Positions 38,808-50,775 of a stretch of DNA of 64,000 nucleotides are shown one piece after another. Source of the stretch: Mycobacterium lacus (GTDB lineage Bacteria > Actinomycetota > Actinomycetes > Mycobacteriales > Mycobacteriaceae); the NCBI RefSeq assembly GCF_010731535.1, contig NZ_AP022581.1, positions 1,187,952 through 1,251,951 on the forward strand. The letters run 5' to 3'. Position numbers and translations under genes: made by a program. The notes below the pieces were generated by a model. The model was not told the DNA's origin. It was given only the letters and a program-made list of their open reading frames with translations, and did no database searches. Within the stretch, counting starts at the first letter, position 1, and every line of letters begins with the position of its first letter.

Positions 38808-39197
38808 TCACGGTGACCCGGCGAGAAACTCCTGGACCAGCTTCTTCGGCGCCTGGGTCAGCCAGGCCTCGGTGACCAGCTCCTCGAGCTCGATGACGTC
38901 AATCTCGGCCAGTTTGACCAGCACCGCCGGGTAGCCCTCGAAGTGCGGCGTGGTGAAATACACCCCGGGCTCGTCGGCGATCAGCGCGAATTTGACGCCC
39001 TCATCGGACACCCGGACGCCGAGGATGTCGCCGGTCGGCGGCTCCATCCCGCGCGCCGCCAGGGCTTCACGGTCGGATTTGCGCAGCGGCCGCTCCCATG
39101 CGATCACTTTCTTGCCGACCCGCCAGTCGTGCGGTGACCGCTCCACGGTCAGCGGCAGCTCACCAACGATGCGGGCGACGTCGTCCCACGTGGCCAC
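38808..39197 (-). CDS. MmcQ/YjbR-like DNA-binding-fold protein (Rv2570-like)
   Basis: A 129-residue protein from a GTG that reproduces the M. tuberculosis start (ATWDDVARIVGELPLT) and length. The YjbR/CyaY-like fold is indicated by WRVGKKVIAWERPLRKSDREAL, VRVSDEGVKFALIADEPGVYFTTPHFEGYPAVLV and the C-terminal helix LEELVTEAWLTQAPKKLVQEF. Family members have no proven function. Convergent with aspS in the ancestral order; Rv2571c, which lies between them in M. tuberculosis, is missing. Confidence 0.9.
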   Translation of the reverse strand: MATWDDVARIVGELPLTVERSPHDWRVGKKVIAWERPLRKSDREALAARGMEPPTGDILGVRVSDEGVKFALIADEPGVYFTTPHFEGYPAVLVKLAEIDVIELEELVTEAWLTQAPKKLVQEFLAGSP

Positions 39198-39258
39198 GCG
39201 TCGATTGTGCGCCGGATAAGGTGCGCTTGGTACCGCAATAGACATCAGGAGGTTGTCG

Positions 39259-40209
39259 TTGCCGTTCGACGACGTGCCCGATGCCCCGGCCACTCACCGC
39301 TTTCGCGTCACGCACCGCACCGAATACCGCTACTCCGACACCGTGACAAGCTCCTACGGCCGCGGGTTTCTCACGCCCCGCGACTCGCTGCGGCAGCGTT
39401 GTATCGCCCACCGATTGACGATCGACCCGACGCCCGCCGACATTTCCACCAGCCGCGACAGTTACGGCAACATCAGCTCCTATTTCCATGTCACCGCGCC
39501 GCATCGCACCCTGACGGTCACCAGCGACTCCGTCGTCGACGTGGATCCGCCGGCCCCCGGGCTCTACACCAGCGGGCCGGCCTTGGAGCCGTGGGAGGCG
39601 GCCCGCCCGGCCGGCCTGAAGGGAGTATTGGCGACCGAGTTCACCCTGGACCTGAACCCGCCTGAGATCACCGACGAAGTGCGTCAGTACGCGGCCCCCA
39701 GCTTCGTGCCCGGGCGACCGTTGGTCGAGGTGCTGCGCGATCTCGCGTCGCGGATCTACACCGACTTCACCTACCGCTCGGGGTCCACGACCATTTCCAC
39801 CGGGGTCAACGAGGTTCTGGCGGCGCGGGAGGGGGTATGTCAAGACTTTGCGCGGCTGGCCATCGCCTGCCTGCGAGCCAACGGTTTGGCGGCCTGCTAC
39901 GTGTCCGGTTATCTGGCCACCGACCCGCCACCCGGAAAGGATCGGATGATCGGCATCGACGCCACCCACGCCTGGGCCACGGTGTGGACGCCGCAAGAGC
40001 CCGGTCAGTTCGAGTGGCTGGGGCTTGATCCCACCAATGACCAGCTGGTCGACCAGCGGTACATCGCCGTGGGGCGTGGCCGCGACTACGCGGACGTGCC
40101 GCCGCTGCGCGGCATCATCTACACCAACTCGGAGCACAGCGTGATCGACGTGGGTGTCGACGTCGTGCCCTACTCAGGCCCTCTTGACGGCGACTTCTTG
40201 CATGCGTGA
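39259..40209 (+). CDS. Transglutaminase-like cysteine protease-fold protein (Rv2569c-like)
   Basis: A 316-residue protein. TTG 39259 is chosen because AGGAGG lies 6 bp upstream; another TTG two codons earlier abuts the ribosome site. The catalytic triad is C194 (GVCQDFARL), H237 (ATHAWATVW) and D257 (LGLDPTND), preceded by an N-terminal beta-rich domain (FRVTHRTEYRYSDTVTSSYGRG). This is a COG1305-type protein. Such proteins are linked to circularly permuted ATP-grasp and alpha-E proteins, as here, in a predicted peptide ligation/modification system. Its stop overlaps the next start. Confidence 0.92.
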   Translation: MPFDDVPDAPATHRFRVTHRTEYRYSDTVTSSYGRGFLTPRDSLRQRCIAHRLTIDPTPADISTSRDSYGNISSYFHVTAPHRTLTVTSDSVVDVDPPAPGLYTSGPALEPWEAARPAGLKGVLATEFTLDLNPPEITDEVRQYAAPSFVPGRPLVEVLRDLASRIYTDFTYRSGSTTISTGVNEVLAAREGVCQDFARLAIACLRANGLAACYVSGYLATDPPPGKDRMIGIDATHAWATVWTPQEPGQFEWLGLDPTNDQLVDQRYIAVGRGRDYADVPPLRGIIYTNSEHSVIDVGVDVVPYSGPLDGDFLHA

Positions 40210-41248
40210 CTTCCACTGCCCCACCTGTGGCCAGCGCCTGACGTTCGAGAACTCGGCGTGCCTGGCCTGCGGCAGCGCGCTGGGATTCTCCCTGGACCAG
40301 ATGGCCCTGCTGGTGATCGGTGGCGGCGAGCACGCCGGCGCCGTGGCCGCTGGCGACTTTCAACTATGCGCCAATCTTCATCTCGCCGAATGCAACTGGC
40401 TGGTCCCGGTGGGTCAGCCGGGCGGACTGTGCACGTCATGCGCGTTGACGCTGCAGCGGCCCAACGATGCCGATAGCGCCGGCCTGGCGGCGTTCGCCCG
40501 GGCCGAGGCGGCCAAGCGGCGCCTGGTCGCCGAGCTGCACGAGCTGAAGCTGCCGATCGTCGGACGCGACCAGGACCCGGGCTACGGACTGGGATTCCGC
40601 CTGCTGTCCAGCGCGCATGAGGACGTGCTGACCGGCCACGAAAACGGTGTCATCACACTGGATTTGGCCGAGGGCGACGACGTCCACCGCGAGCAGTTGC
40701 GCGTCGAGATGGACGAGCCGTACCGGACGCTGCTGGGGCATTTCCGCCACGAGATCGGGCACTACTACTTTTACCGGCTGATCGCCCCGTCCAGCGACTA
40801 CCTGGCCAGGTTCAACGAGCTGTTCGGCGACCCCTTCGCCGACTACTCCGACGCGCTGGAGCGGCACTACCGCGACGGGCCGCCCGAGGATTGGCCGCAG
40901 CGATTCGTGTCGTCGTATGCGACCATGCACGCGAGCGAGGACTGGGCCGAGACGTTCGCCCACTACTTACACATCCGCGACGCCCTGGACACTTGCGCCT
41001 GGTGTGGCCTGGCACCGGCGTCGGCGACCTTCGATCGGCCGGCGTTGGGCCCCAGCGCTTTTCCCGCCATCATCGATACGTGGCTGCCGCTGTCGTGGTC
41101 ACTGAACATGGTGAACCGCTCGATGGGCCACGACGACCTCTACCCGTTCGTGCTGCCGGTCGCCGTGTTGGACAAGATGCGGTTCATCCACACCGTCGTC
41201 GACGAGGTGGCCGCCGCCGCGAGCGGGTCCGCGGCACCCGGCGCGTAG
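40202..41248 (+). CDS. Zinc-ribbon putative metallopeptidase (Rv2568c-like)
   Basis: A 348-residue protein starting 8 bp inside the previous gene. The N-terminus is a zinc ribbon (CPTCGQRL ... CLACGSAL). The predicted catalytic zinc site is HEIGHYYF (H183, E184, H187), with a downstream acidic segment ASEDWAETFAHYLHIRDAL. The family is annotated as a putative zinc-binding metallopeptidase and co-occurs with transglutaminase and ATP-grasp/alpha-E proteins. A role in processing the product of that system is inference. Confidence 0.9.
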   Translation: MRDFHCPTCGQRLTFENSACLACGSALGFSLDQMALLVIGGGEHAGAVAAGDFQLCANLHLAECNWLVPVGQPGGLCTSCALTLQRPNDADSAGLAAFARAEAAKRRLVAELHELKLPIVGRDQDPGYGLGFRLLSSAHEDVLTGHENGVITLDLAEGDDVHREQLRVEMDEPYRTLLGHFRHEIGHYYFYRLIAPSSDYLARFNELFGDPFADYSDALERHYRDGPPEDWPQRFVSSYATMHASEDWAETFAHYLHIRDALDTCAWCGLAPASATFDRPALGPSAFPAIIDTWLPLSWSLNMVNRSMGHDDLYPFVLPVAVLDKMRFIHTVVDEVAAAASGSAAPGA

Positions 41249-41376
41249 TTGCGGATTGCGCAAGATTCCGTTCGAAATCTTCTGCTAGAAGCCGATATTC
41301 GGATTACATAGCCTGGCCTTGCCGGTTGGGGCGCGCCGATCAGCGGCCGGCCCGAGTGATGTGATGGGAGCCGCAG

Positions 41377-43527
<2,151 letters not shown>

Positions 43528-43532
43528 GCCGG

Positions 43533-46214
43533 CTAGGCCGGCATCACCCGACGTTCCTCGGGGCCCCACAGCGGTTGCATGCCGCCGGGCAGCGCCAGCT
43601 GCGTCGCGGTGAGGACATCGGCCAGGTCACGCAGCGCGGTGTGGATCGCCGCGAGCAGATCCGCCAACTCCGCGCGGCGCCCGTCGGCGTCGACCTCTTC
43701 CAGCTCGGCGGGGGAGGATCGGCGCAGGCGGGTGTTGATCTCGTCCGCCATCCGCTCCGGACGCGACGACCCCGACGAGCCGGGCAGGTCCCGCAGGTCG
43801 GCCCGCAGCCGTTCCAGCTGATACGCCAAAGACCGCGGGTTCTGCGCGTCGAACAGCATCAGCTCGGTCACGGCCGCGATGCTGACCTGGCCCGCGGTGC
43901 GGCGCCGGTAGATGACCGAGGACTCGCACGCCACCAGGGTGGATTCGATGATGGATTGCTCGGCGGCGGCGCTGCGCACGTCGGTGAGCGTGGCCTGCAG
44001 CAAGACGGTGAGCCAGAGGCCGCGCTCGATGCGTTTGCCGATGTCCATCATCGTCCAGCCGACGTCCTGCACCATCGACTCGCTGGCCACCCCGGACAGG
44101 GTCAGCATCCCGGCCAAGGTCTGCGCCTGGGCCGACGCGAGCAGGGCGTCGGCCTCCGCCAGCGACTCCGGCGGGTCGGTCTTGTGCGCGACCGCGCGCT
44201 CCACGTCGGCCAGCACCATCCAGGTGTCGTTGGACAACTGGTCGCGCACCGCCCGGGCGGCCAGCGCCAGCCCCTCCACCGATTGAACCAGGGATCCCGG
44301 CCGATTCGGGTCCACGGTCATTGCCCACAGCATCGAGGGAGCGACGGCGATCATCTCGCCGTGGTCATGGGCGGTTCCGGTGTCGGTCCCGGTGATTCGG
44401 CCCAGTGCGGCCATCAGCACCGGCACGCACTCGCTTTCCTCGGTGTGCTGATAGTGGCGGAAGACGTGGTAGCGCTCGCGGGCGACGATCAGCAGCCGCG
44501 CCATGTTCTCCGCGCGCTCGCCATAGCGCCCCATCCAGAACAGGTCGGACAGCACACGCGGCGAGCTGACGCCCCAGGTCCCCGCGCCCGTCTTCACCGG
44601 CGGTGCAACCGATGGCTCCACAACGTGCAGCGTCACCGCCTCGGCCCGCGCACGTTCCGTCGGACGCACCCAAACATCCTTAGCCGCAACGGTTTTCAAT
44701 GTATATGCCGCGGGTCCGGGCGCCAGCACGTAGCCGAGGCCGCCGATCATCGGCGCATAGCCGCCGCGTTGGGCAACGGTGAACAACCGCATGCCGACGC
44801 CGGCCGACGACAACACGGGGGCCTGATCGGAGGGGGCATGGTCGGTGGGTGCGGACGAGAACTGCGGCAGTTCCTGGCCGACCCACTGCCAGGGCATGGT
44901 TTCGATGCGCGCGGCCAGTTCGGCCAGCTGCGCGGACGAAAGTGTCGGCCCGACAAGGGTTTCCCCGCCGATGGCGGGCTTGATCAACAGCGACGAGAGG
45001 TTGGCTAGCAGGTGTGCCCGTTCGCTGGCGATGCCGCCCCAGTACACCGGCGCGGTGCGCAGCAGCGGTTCTTCGCCGAGCAGGCGCTCGGCCAGCTCGG
45101 GCAGGAATCGCAACAGGCCAGCGCTTTCCAGGATGCCGCTGCCCAGCGTGTTGACGACGGTCACCGTCCCGCGGTGTTGTGCCTCCACCAAACCGACGAC
45201 GCCGAGCCGGGAGTCCGCGCGCAGGTCCAGCGGGTCCGCGTAGTCCGCGTCGACCCTGCGCAAGACGACGTCGACGCGTTTCAGCGTGCCCAGCGAGCGC
45301 ATCCACAGCTTGCCGTCGCGTACCACCAGATCCGCGCTTTCCACCAGCGGGAAGCCCAGCAGCGTCGCCAGATACGCCTGATCGAAGGCGGTCTCCGAGT
45401 AGATGCCCGGGCTGAGCACGACCACCACCGGGTCTTGGGCGACGTCGGGTGCCGCGTCGATCAGTGCCAGCCGCAGCGCCTGGGCGAACGGCGTCGTCGG
45501 GCGCGGCCCGATCCGCTCGTAGAGGTCGGGAATCGCGTGCGCGACAACGCGCCGGTCGGCCAGCGCGTAGCCGGCGCCCGAGGGCGCCTGCGTCCAGTCG
45601 GCGTTGACCTGAAAGCCGCCGTCCGACAGCCGGCTGACGTCACAGGCGTGCATGAACAGCTGGTGATGCCCGGGCACCTCGACTCCGTTGGCGGCCCGCA
45701 CATAGCCGCGATGGGCGAACAGCAGCTCGGGCGGCAGGATGCCCTCCGTCAGCAGGCTGCGGGGCCCGTACAGGTCGGCGAGTACGGCATCGAGCAGGCG
45801 CGAGCGCTGTACCAGCCCGGCCTCCAGCACCTCCCAATCGGCCGCGGAGACCACGACCGGCAACGTGTCCAGGATCCAGGGCCCGGGCTCCACGCCATGC
45901 CCGTCGGCGGAGGGGTCCCGGCTGGCATCGACCCCGGTGTAGGTGATGCCGTCGTGGTCGATCAGGCCGTGCACCACCGAGCGCAACCGGTCCAGCCCGG
46001 CCCGGCCCCGCTCCGCGATCGCGTCGGCCAGCTCGCTCCAGGCCGGCCGCACGTCACCGTCTTCGTCGACGAATTCGTCGTAGCCGATTCCCGGGCCGTC
46101 ACGCAGGTCGAACAGCGCTTCCTGGGCGCGCGCGGCCCGGTATCCGGCCAGCAGCCGGTCGACGTCGTAGCGGCCGGTGCCGGCCGCCGAGGATCCGCTG
46201 GTAAGGAGTGCCAT
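43533..46214 (-). CDS. Circularly permuted ATP-grasp plus alpha-E domain protein (Rv2567-like)
   Basis: An 893-residue fusion. The N-terminal ~530 residues are the circularly permuted ATP-grasp enzyme type (COG2308): YTGVDASRDPSADGHGVEP, LFAHRGYVRAANGVEVPG, VLSPGIYSETAFDQAYLATLLG and VKPAIGGETLVGPTLS-like end (IKPAIGGETLVGP). From about residue 570 the all-helical alpha-E domain follows (LSDLFWMGRYGERAENMARLL). Published comparative work predicts an amide-bond-forming role together with transglutaminases; substrate unknown. Its start overlaps the upstream stop by 1 bp (TGATG), so the two genes are coupled. Confidence 0.93.
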   Translation of the reverse strand: MALLTSGSSAAGTGRYDVDRLLAGYRAARAQEALFDLRDGPGIGYDEFVDEDGDVRPAWSELADAIAERGRAGLDRLRSVVHGLIDHDGITYTGVDASRDPSADGHGVEPGPWILDTLPVVVSAADWEVLEAGLVQRSRLLDAVLADLYGPRSLLTEGILPPELLFAHRGYVRAANGVEVPGHHQLFMHACDVSRLSDGGFQVNADWTQAPSGAGYALADRRVVAHAIPDLYERIGPRPTTPFAQALRLALIDAAPDVAQDPVVVVLSPGIYSETAFDQAYLATLLGFPLVESADLVVRDGKLWMRSLGTLKRVDVVLRRVDADYADPLDLRADSRLGVVGLVEAQHRGTVTVVNTLGSGILESAGLLRFLPELAERLLGEEPLLRTAPVYWGGIASERAHLLANLSSLLIKPAIGGETLVGPTLSSAQLAELAARIETMPWQWVGQELPQFSSAPTDHAPSDQAPVLSSAGVGMRLFTVAQRGGYAPMIGGLGYVLAPGPAAYTLKTVAAKDVWVRPTERARAEAVTLHVVEPSVAPPVKTGAGTWGVSSPRVLSDLFWMGRYGERAENMARLLIVARERYHVFRHYQHTEESECVPVLMAALGRITGTDTGTAHDHGEMIAVAPSMLWAMTVDPNRPGSLVQSVEGLALAARAVRDQLSNDTWMVLADVERAVAHKTDPPESLAEADALLASAQAQTLAGMLTLSGVASESMVQDVGWTMMDIGKRIERGLWLTVLLQATLTDVRSAAAEQSIIESTLVACESSVIYRRRTAGQVSIAAVTELMLFDAQNPRSLAYQLERLRADLRDLPGSSGSSRPERMADEINTRLRRSSPAELEEVDADGRRAELADLLAAIHTALRDLADVLTATQLALPGGMQPLWGPEERRVMPA

Positions 46215-49200
46215 CACTGCAGAACGGTACGCACGCGTCGCAGGTCGAGAATGCCCGGCGCGCCGATGTCGGTGAATATCCGGGCCTGCTTCTCCCGGAT
46301 GTCGGACAGGTCGAGCCTGCCCGGCGTGAAGCCGGTGGCCTCGAAGCGGCGGGCGCGGCGGGCCTCGGCCTCGACGGCGTTGACGGGTGGCTCGTCGTAG
46401 GCGCGCCCGCCGGGATGGGCGACGTGGTAGGTGCAGCCGCCGCGCGACGTTCCGGCGGTGAGGTCGATCAGCTCGAACTGCAACGGGCCGTCGGTGGTGA
46501 TCGTCGGGTGCAGCGCGCTGGGCGGCTGCCAGGCCTTGAACCGCACCCCGCCGACGTGGATGTCGGGGTTGTCGGTGGCCAACAACGGCACCGGGTGGCC
46601 GTTGCAGGTCACCACGTAGCGGTGGCGGTCGGCGCCGATGATGCGAACCTGGAGGCGCTCGACCGAGGAGTCGACGTAGCGGGCGGTGCCGGTGGCGGTG
46701 GACTCCTCGCCGAGGGTGTTCCACGGCTCGATCGCTCCGCGTAGCTCGATCTCCACCCCGTCGAAGACCGCGGTGCCGATGCGCGGAAAGCGGAATTCGG
46801 TGAACGGGTCCAGCCAGCTGGTCTCGAAGGCGATGCCGTGCGCGCGCAGGTCGGCGGCCACCTCGGCGATGTCATGAATTAGGAAGTGCGGCAACAGGTA
46901 TCGCCCGTGCAAATTGTCGCCGTGCCGGATCAACGGTGCGCGCAGCGGCTCGTCCCAGAACCACGCCACCAGGGAACGCACCAGCAGCGACTGCACCATC
47001 GCCATGCGCAGGTGTGGCGGCATCTCGAACGCGCGCAGCTCCAGCAGGCCGAGCCTGCCGCGCGGGCCTTCGGGGCTGTAGAGCTTGTCGATGCAGAACT
47101 CGGCGCGATGGGTGTTGCCGGTGATGTCGGTGAGCAGGTGGCGCAGCGCGCGGTCGGTCACCCAGGGTCGGGGGCGGCCCTCCCCAGAAGATCCAGACAG
47201 CCGGGCGATCTCGGCGAACGCGATCTCCAGCTCGTAGAGCGCCTCGTCGCGGCCCTCGTCGACCCGCGGCGCCTGCGACGTGGTGCCGACGAACCGCCCG
47301 GCGAACAGATAGGACAGCGACGGGTGCCGCTGCCAGTAGGTCAGCAGCGACACCAGCAGGTCCGGGCGCCGCAGCAGTGGCGAGTCCGCGGGCGTGACGC
47401 CGCCGAGCGTGATGTGGTTGCCCCCGCCGGTGCCGCCGTGTGTGCCGTCGACGTCGAACGACTCCGTCGACAGTCGGGCCAGCCGAGCCTGCGCATAGAG
47501 GGTTTCCAGTTGTTGCTTCTGCTCTTCGAAACTCGCGGTGGGTGCGATGTTGACCTCGATGACGCCGGGGTCGGGCGTGATGGTCGTCGACTTCAGCCGC
47601 GGGTCGGCCGGCGGGCCGTAGCCCTCGATCACGACCGGACAGCCGGCCTGCGCGGCCGCAGCCTCGACGCGGCCGATGAGGTCGACGAAGTGTTCGAGCG
47701 CCTCGGTGGGCGGGATGAACATGTACAGCAGCCCATCGCGAACCTCGGCGACCAGCGCGGTCGTCGGCGCGGTCGCGGGGTCCTCCAGCACCGCGTCCAC
47801 CGCCTCAAGCGCGTCGGGTCCCGCGGCCAGCGTATAGCCCACGCTCACCGGGTCGACGTGAAACGATGCCCGTGCCGGTCGCCAGCTGATCGAATCCAGC
47901 GGCAGTCGCAGACCGGCCGGTGAATCACCCTCGAGCAACACGATCCGGCCGCGGCGCAGCCGCCAGTCCGCGCTGGCCCAGCCGCTGCCGTCGTCGCGGC
48001 GGTGCAGCGGCAGCACGAAAGCTGCTGGGTCCGTGATGGATTCGTCGAGGCGCGCCAGCAGCGCCGCGCGGCCGGCGGGTGTTTCGCCGACGAGATCGTT
48101 CGCCGATTCCACCGGGTCGCCATGAGGCAAACGCACGCCGGCCGCCAGCCGGGCCAGCGGGTCCTCGTAGGCCGGGCGCACCTGCGAGCGCGGCAACCCC
48201 AGGCCGTCGGCGATCCCGGCGAGCACCCGGTGGGCCGCCGTGTTGTCGACGGGGGCACCGGCGGGTCCAGTGCGCCAAGGGTCGGCCAGCAGCGTGTCGT
48301 CGTTCCACAGCGGGCGGCCGTCGGTGCGCCAGTACAGCGCAATCTGCCAGCGCGGCAACGGCTCTCCCGGATACCACCTGCCCTGCCCGCGCTGGATCAG
48401 CCCGTGCGGAGCCCACTTGGCCTTCAACCGGGCGGCTAGGTCGGACGCCCGCTGGCGCTTGTGTGGACCGTCGGCGGCCGTGCGCCACTCCTCGGCCACC
48501 TGGTTGTCCACCGACACAAACGTCGGCTCGCCGCCGACCGTCAGCCGGACGTCCCCGGCGGCCAGCCGCTCGTCGACACGCCGCCCAACCTCGCAGATCG
48601 TCGCCCACGCCGCATCGGTGTAGGGCAACGTGACGCGCGGGTCTTCGTGGACGCGGGTGACGGTGTTGGAGAATTCCAGCACCGTGTTGCAGATATCGGT
48701 GCCGCCGCTGATGGGTGCCGCAGTCCCCGGGTGCGGCGTGGCCGCCAGCGGGATGTGTCCCTCCCCGGCGAGCAGCCCCGACGTCGGGTCCAGCCCGATC
48801 CAGCCCGCACCGGGGATGTACGCCTCGGCCCACGCGTGCAGGTCGGTGAAGTCGGCGGCGGGCCCGGACGGCCCGTCGAGCGCCTCGACGTCGGATGCCA
48901 GCTGCACCAGGTACCCGGACACGAACCGGGCGGCCAGCCCCAGCTGGCGCAGGATCGACACCAGCAGCCACGCCGAATCCCGGCACGAGCCGACGCCGGT
49001 GCGCAGGGTGAAATCCGGAGTCTGGACGCCGGGCTCCATGCGCACGCTGTAGCCGACGTCGGCGTTGATGGCGCGATTGAGCGCGACCAGGAAGTCGATG
49101 GTGCGCGTGTTATCGGGCACCGTGAAGTTGCGCACCCATGCCCGCACGAGCTCGCCGGGCCCAGAGTCCGGGCCGTTCTCGTCGACGGGCCGCAGGTACG

Positions 49201-49555
49201 GTTCCAGGTCGTCGGCCAGCTCCTTGGGGTAGGTCAACCCGGTGGGCTGCCAGGTCTCAGCCCAGTCCTCGACGAAGAAGTCGAATGGGTTGATCACCTT
49301 GAGGTCGGCGATGAGCCCGACCGTAATGGTCAACTGGCGCATCGGGTTCGGAAAGACCAGCCGGGCCAGGAAGTTGCCCACCGCGTCCTGCTGCCAGTTG
49401 ATGAAGTGGTCGGCGGGCTCGATGCGCAGCGAGTAGGCCTCGATGGGCGTGCGTGAGTGCGGCGCCGGGCGCAGCCGCACGATGTGCGGATACACCCGGA
49501 CCAGCCGGTCAAAGGAGTAGCTGGTGCGGTGCTCCAGCGCAACTTTGATACTCAT
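46214..49555 (-). CDS. Transglutaminase-like plus DUF2126 fusion protein (Rv2566-like)
   Basis: A 1113-residue protein; ATG 49555 gives the family start (SIKVALEHRTSYSFDRLVRVYPHIVRLRP). The N-terminal ~290 residues are transglutaminase-like with triad C191 (GVGSCRDSAWLLV), H240 (DLHAWAEAYIPG) and D256 (GLDPTSG). The rest is DUF2126 (COG4196), with VGGEPTFVSVDN, EVNIAPTASFEEQKQQLETLY, GGGNHITLGG and YLLPHFLIHDIAEV. It forms an operon with the ATP-grasp/alpha-E gene. Likely cytoplasmic, no signal peptide. Confidence 0.92.
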   Translation of the reverse strand: MSIKVALEHRTSYSFDRLVRVYPHIVRLRPAPHSRTPIEAYSLRIEPADHFINWQQDAVGNFLARLVFPNPMRQLTITVGLIADLKVINPFDFFVEDWAETWQPTGLTYPKELADDLEPYLRPVDENGPDSGPGELVRAWVRNFTVPDNTRTIDFLVALNRAINADVGYSVRMEPGVQTPDFTLRTGVGSCRDSAWLLVSILRQLGLAARFVSGYLVQLASDVEALDGPSGPAADFTDLHAWAEAYIPGAGWIGLDPTSGLLAGEGHIPLAATPHPGTAAPISGGTDICNTVLEFSNTVTRVHEDPRVTLPYTDAAWATICEVGRRVDERLAAGDVRLTVGGEPTFVSVDNQVAEEWRTAADGPHKRQRASDLAARLKAKWAPHGLIQRGQGRWYPGEPLPRWQIALYWRTDGRPLWNDDTLLADPWRTGPAGAPVDNTAAHRVLAGIADGLGLPRSQVRPAYEDPLARLAAGVRLPHGDPVESANDLVGETPAGRAALLARLDESITDPAAFVLPLHRRDDGSGWASADWRLRRGRIVLLEGDSPAGLRLPLDSISWRPARASFHVDPVSVGYTLAAGPDALEAVDAVLEDPATAPTTALVAEVRDGLLYMFIPPTEALEHFVDLIGRVEAAAAQAGCPVVIEGYGPPADPRLKSTTITPDPGVIEVNIAPTASFEEQKQQLETLYAQARLARLSTESFDVDGTHGGTGGGNHITLGGVTPADSPLLRRPDLLVSLLTYWQRHPSLSYLFAGRFVGTTSQAPRVDEGRDEALYELEIAFAEIARLSGSSGEGRPRPWVTDRALRHLLTDITGNTHRAEFCIDKLYSPEGPRGRLGLLELRAFEMPPHLRMAMVQSLLVRSLVAWFWDEPLRAPLIRHGDNLHGRYLLPHFLIHDIAEVAADLRAHGIAFETSWLDPFTEFRFPRIGTAVFDGVEIELRGAIEPWNTLGEESTATGTARYVDSSVERLQVRIIGADRHRYVVTCNGHPVPLLATDNPDIHVGGVRFKAWQPPSALHPTITTDGPLQFELIDLTAGTSRGGCTYHVAHPGGRAYDEPPVNAVEAEARRARRFEATGFTPGRLDLSDIREKQARIFTDIGAPGILDLRRVRTVLQ

Positions 49556-49615
49556 TACCGCTGATCTCATCACAAGAGTCAGCGGGTCGCAGCGCTCCGA
49601 ATTGTCGGCGGCGAG

Positions 49616-50668
49616 TTACGCCATCTGCGGGCCCGGTGGTGGTGGCGGCGGCGGTGGTCCCGGCGGGATGCCGACCGGTGGGGCGGGCTGGGCCAGCTCG
49701 ACGACCTGGCCGCCCGACAGCTTGCGGTAGGTGTAGATCTGGATGAGCGCGGCGACCGGAATGCCAACCAGCATGCCGACAAAGCACAGCAATTCGCCGA
49801 TCAGCACCGCCGCATACTGCACCAGCCACGACAGCAGGGTGCCGCCGATGTTCGACCTGGCCGTCGTGAAGCTGGCCTTGATGGAGTCGACGGGCGACGT
49901 GGATCGGTCGACGGCGAATGCGATGGCGAACTGGGCCAGGAAGCCGAAGATGAGCCCGGGGATGACGCACAAAACGGTCCCGATCGTGGTGCCGATGACG
50001 AGCAGCAGCGCCGTGACGAGCACCAGGCCCAGATTGCGCGGCCTGAAAAACGTCCCGATAGTCACCGGCCTTCCGTCGGCAATGTCAAGGCAGCCCGTCG
50101 TAATCCCGGCGTGCATGTAGACCGCCACGACGAACAGGGCGAGGTAGCCAAGGACCATGACGATGACCCCCACGGGGCCAATGGACCCGTGCACCGATTC
50201 ATAGGTGTTGCCATAGGCGTCGGTATAGGTGGTGGTCGAAGTGCTCGAGAAGACGGTGACCAGTCCGATCATCACACCGATCACGGCGGCTATCACCAGC
50301 ACATATGCCAGGACCGGAACGATGAGTGTCGCCGCGTTCTGGGTGAACCGGCTCCACGCCCAACTGATCGCGTCCCCCACGTTGAACCCGGGCGTCGGCG
50401 GGGCGCCGAATCCCGGCTGCGGCGGGTAGCCGCCGGGCGGTGGGCCATAACCGGGGGGCGGGGGAGGCGGGGTGTAACCGGGCGGCGCGTAGCCCCCCGG
50501 AGGTGGGCCGGGGGGTGGGGGGTAGCCGCCGGGCGGTGGGCCATAGCCCGGGGGCGGGGGAGGCGGCGGGGGAGGCGCGCCATGACGGGGAGGCGGGTAG
50601 CCCTGGGGGGCTTGGTTGCCGCCTTGGGCGTCGGCTGGATTGCCTGGGTACTCCGGGGGCTGGCTCAT
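49616..50668 (-). CDS. Proline/glycine-rich multi-pass membrane protein (Rv2560-like)
   Basis: A 350-residue protein. The first ~120 residues are low-complexity Pro/Gly/Tyr repeats (PPPGYGPPPGGYPP type). Then follow about five or six hydrophobic segments (for example NAATLIVPVLAYVLVIAAVIG and LVLVTALLLVIGTTIGTVLCV), and a second proline tail. The fold resembles DUF975/GlpM-like integral membrane proteins only loosely; function unknown. The genes Rv2561-Rv2565, between this gene and Rv2566 in M. tuberculosis, are absent. Confidence 0.88.
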   Translation of the reverse strand: MSQPPEYPGNPADAQGGNQAPQGYPPPRHGAPPPPPPPPPGYGPPPGGYPPPPGPPPGGYAPPGYTPPPPPPGYGPPPGGYPPQPGFGAPPTPGFNVGDAISWAWSRFTQNAATLIVPVLAYVLVIAAVIGVMIGLVTVFSSTSTTTYTDAYGNTYESVHGSIGPVGVIVMVLGYLALFVVAVYMHAGITTGCLDIADGRPVTIGTFFRPRNLGLVLVTALLLVIGTTIGTVLCVIPGLIFGFLAQFAIAFAVDRSTSPVDSIKASFTTARSNIGGTLLSWLVQYAAVLIGELLCFVGMLVGIPVAALIQIYTYRKLSGGQVVELAQPAPPVGIPPGPPPPPPPPGPQMA

Positions 50669-50775
50669 GGCCGTCCTAGTTTTTAGTCGGTACGCGCGCA
50701 GAACTAAGCAAACCGGAACTTAACAAATATCGGGCCACGGCGCGCGGATGGGCGCGCGTGTCCGGGCCGCGTGGT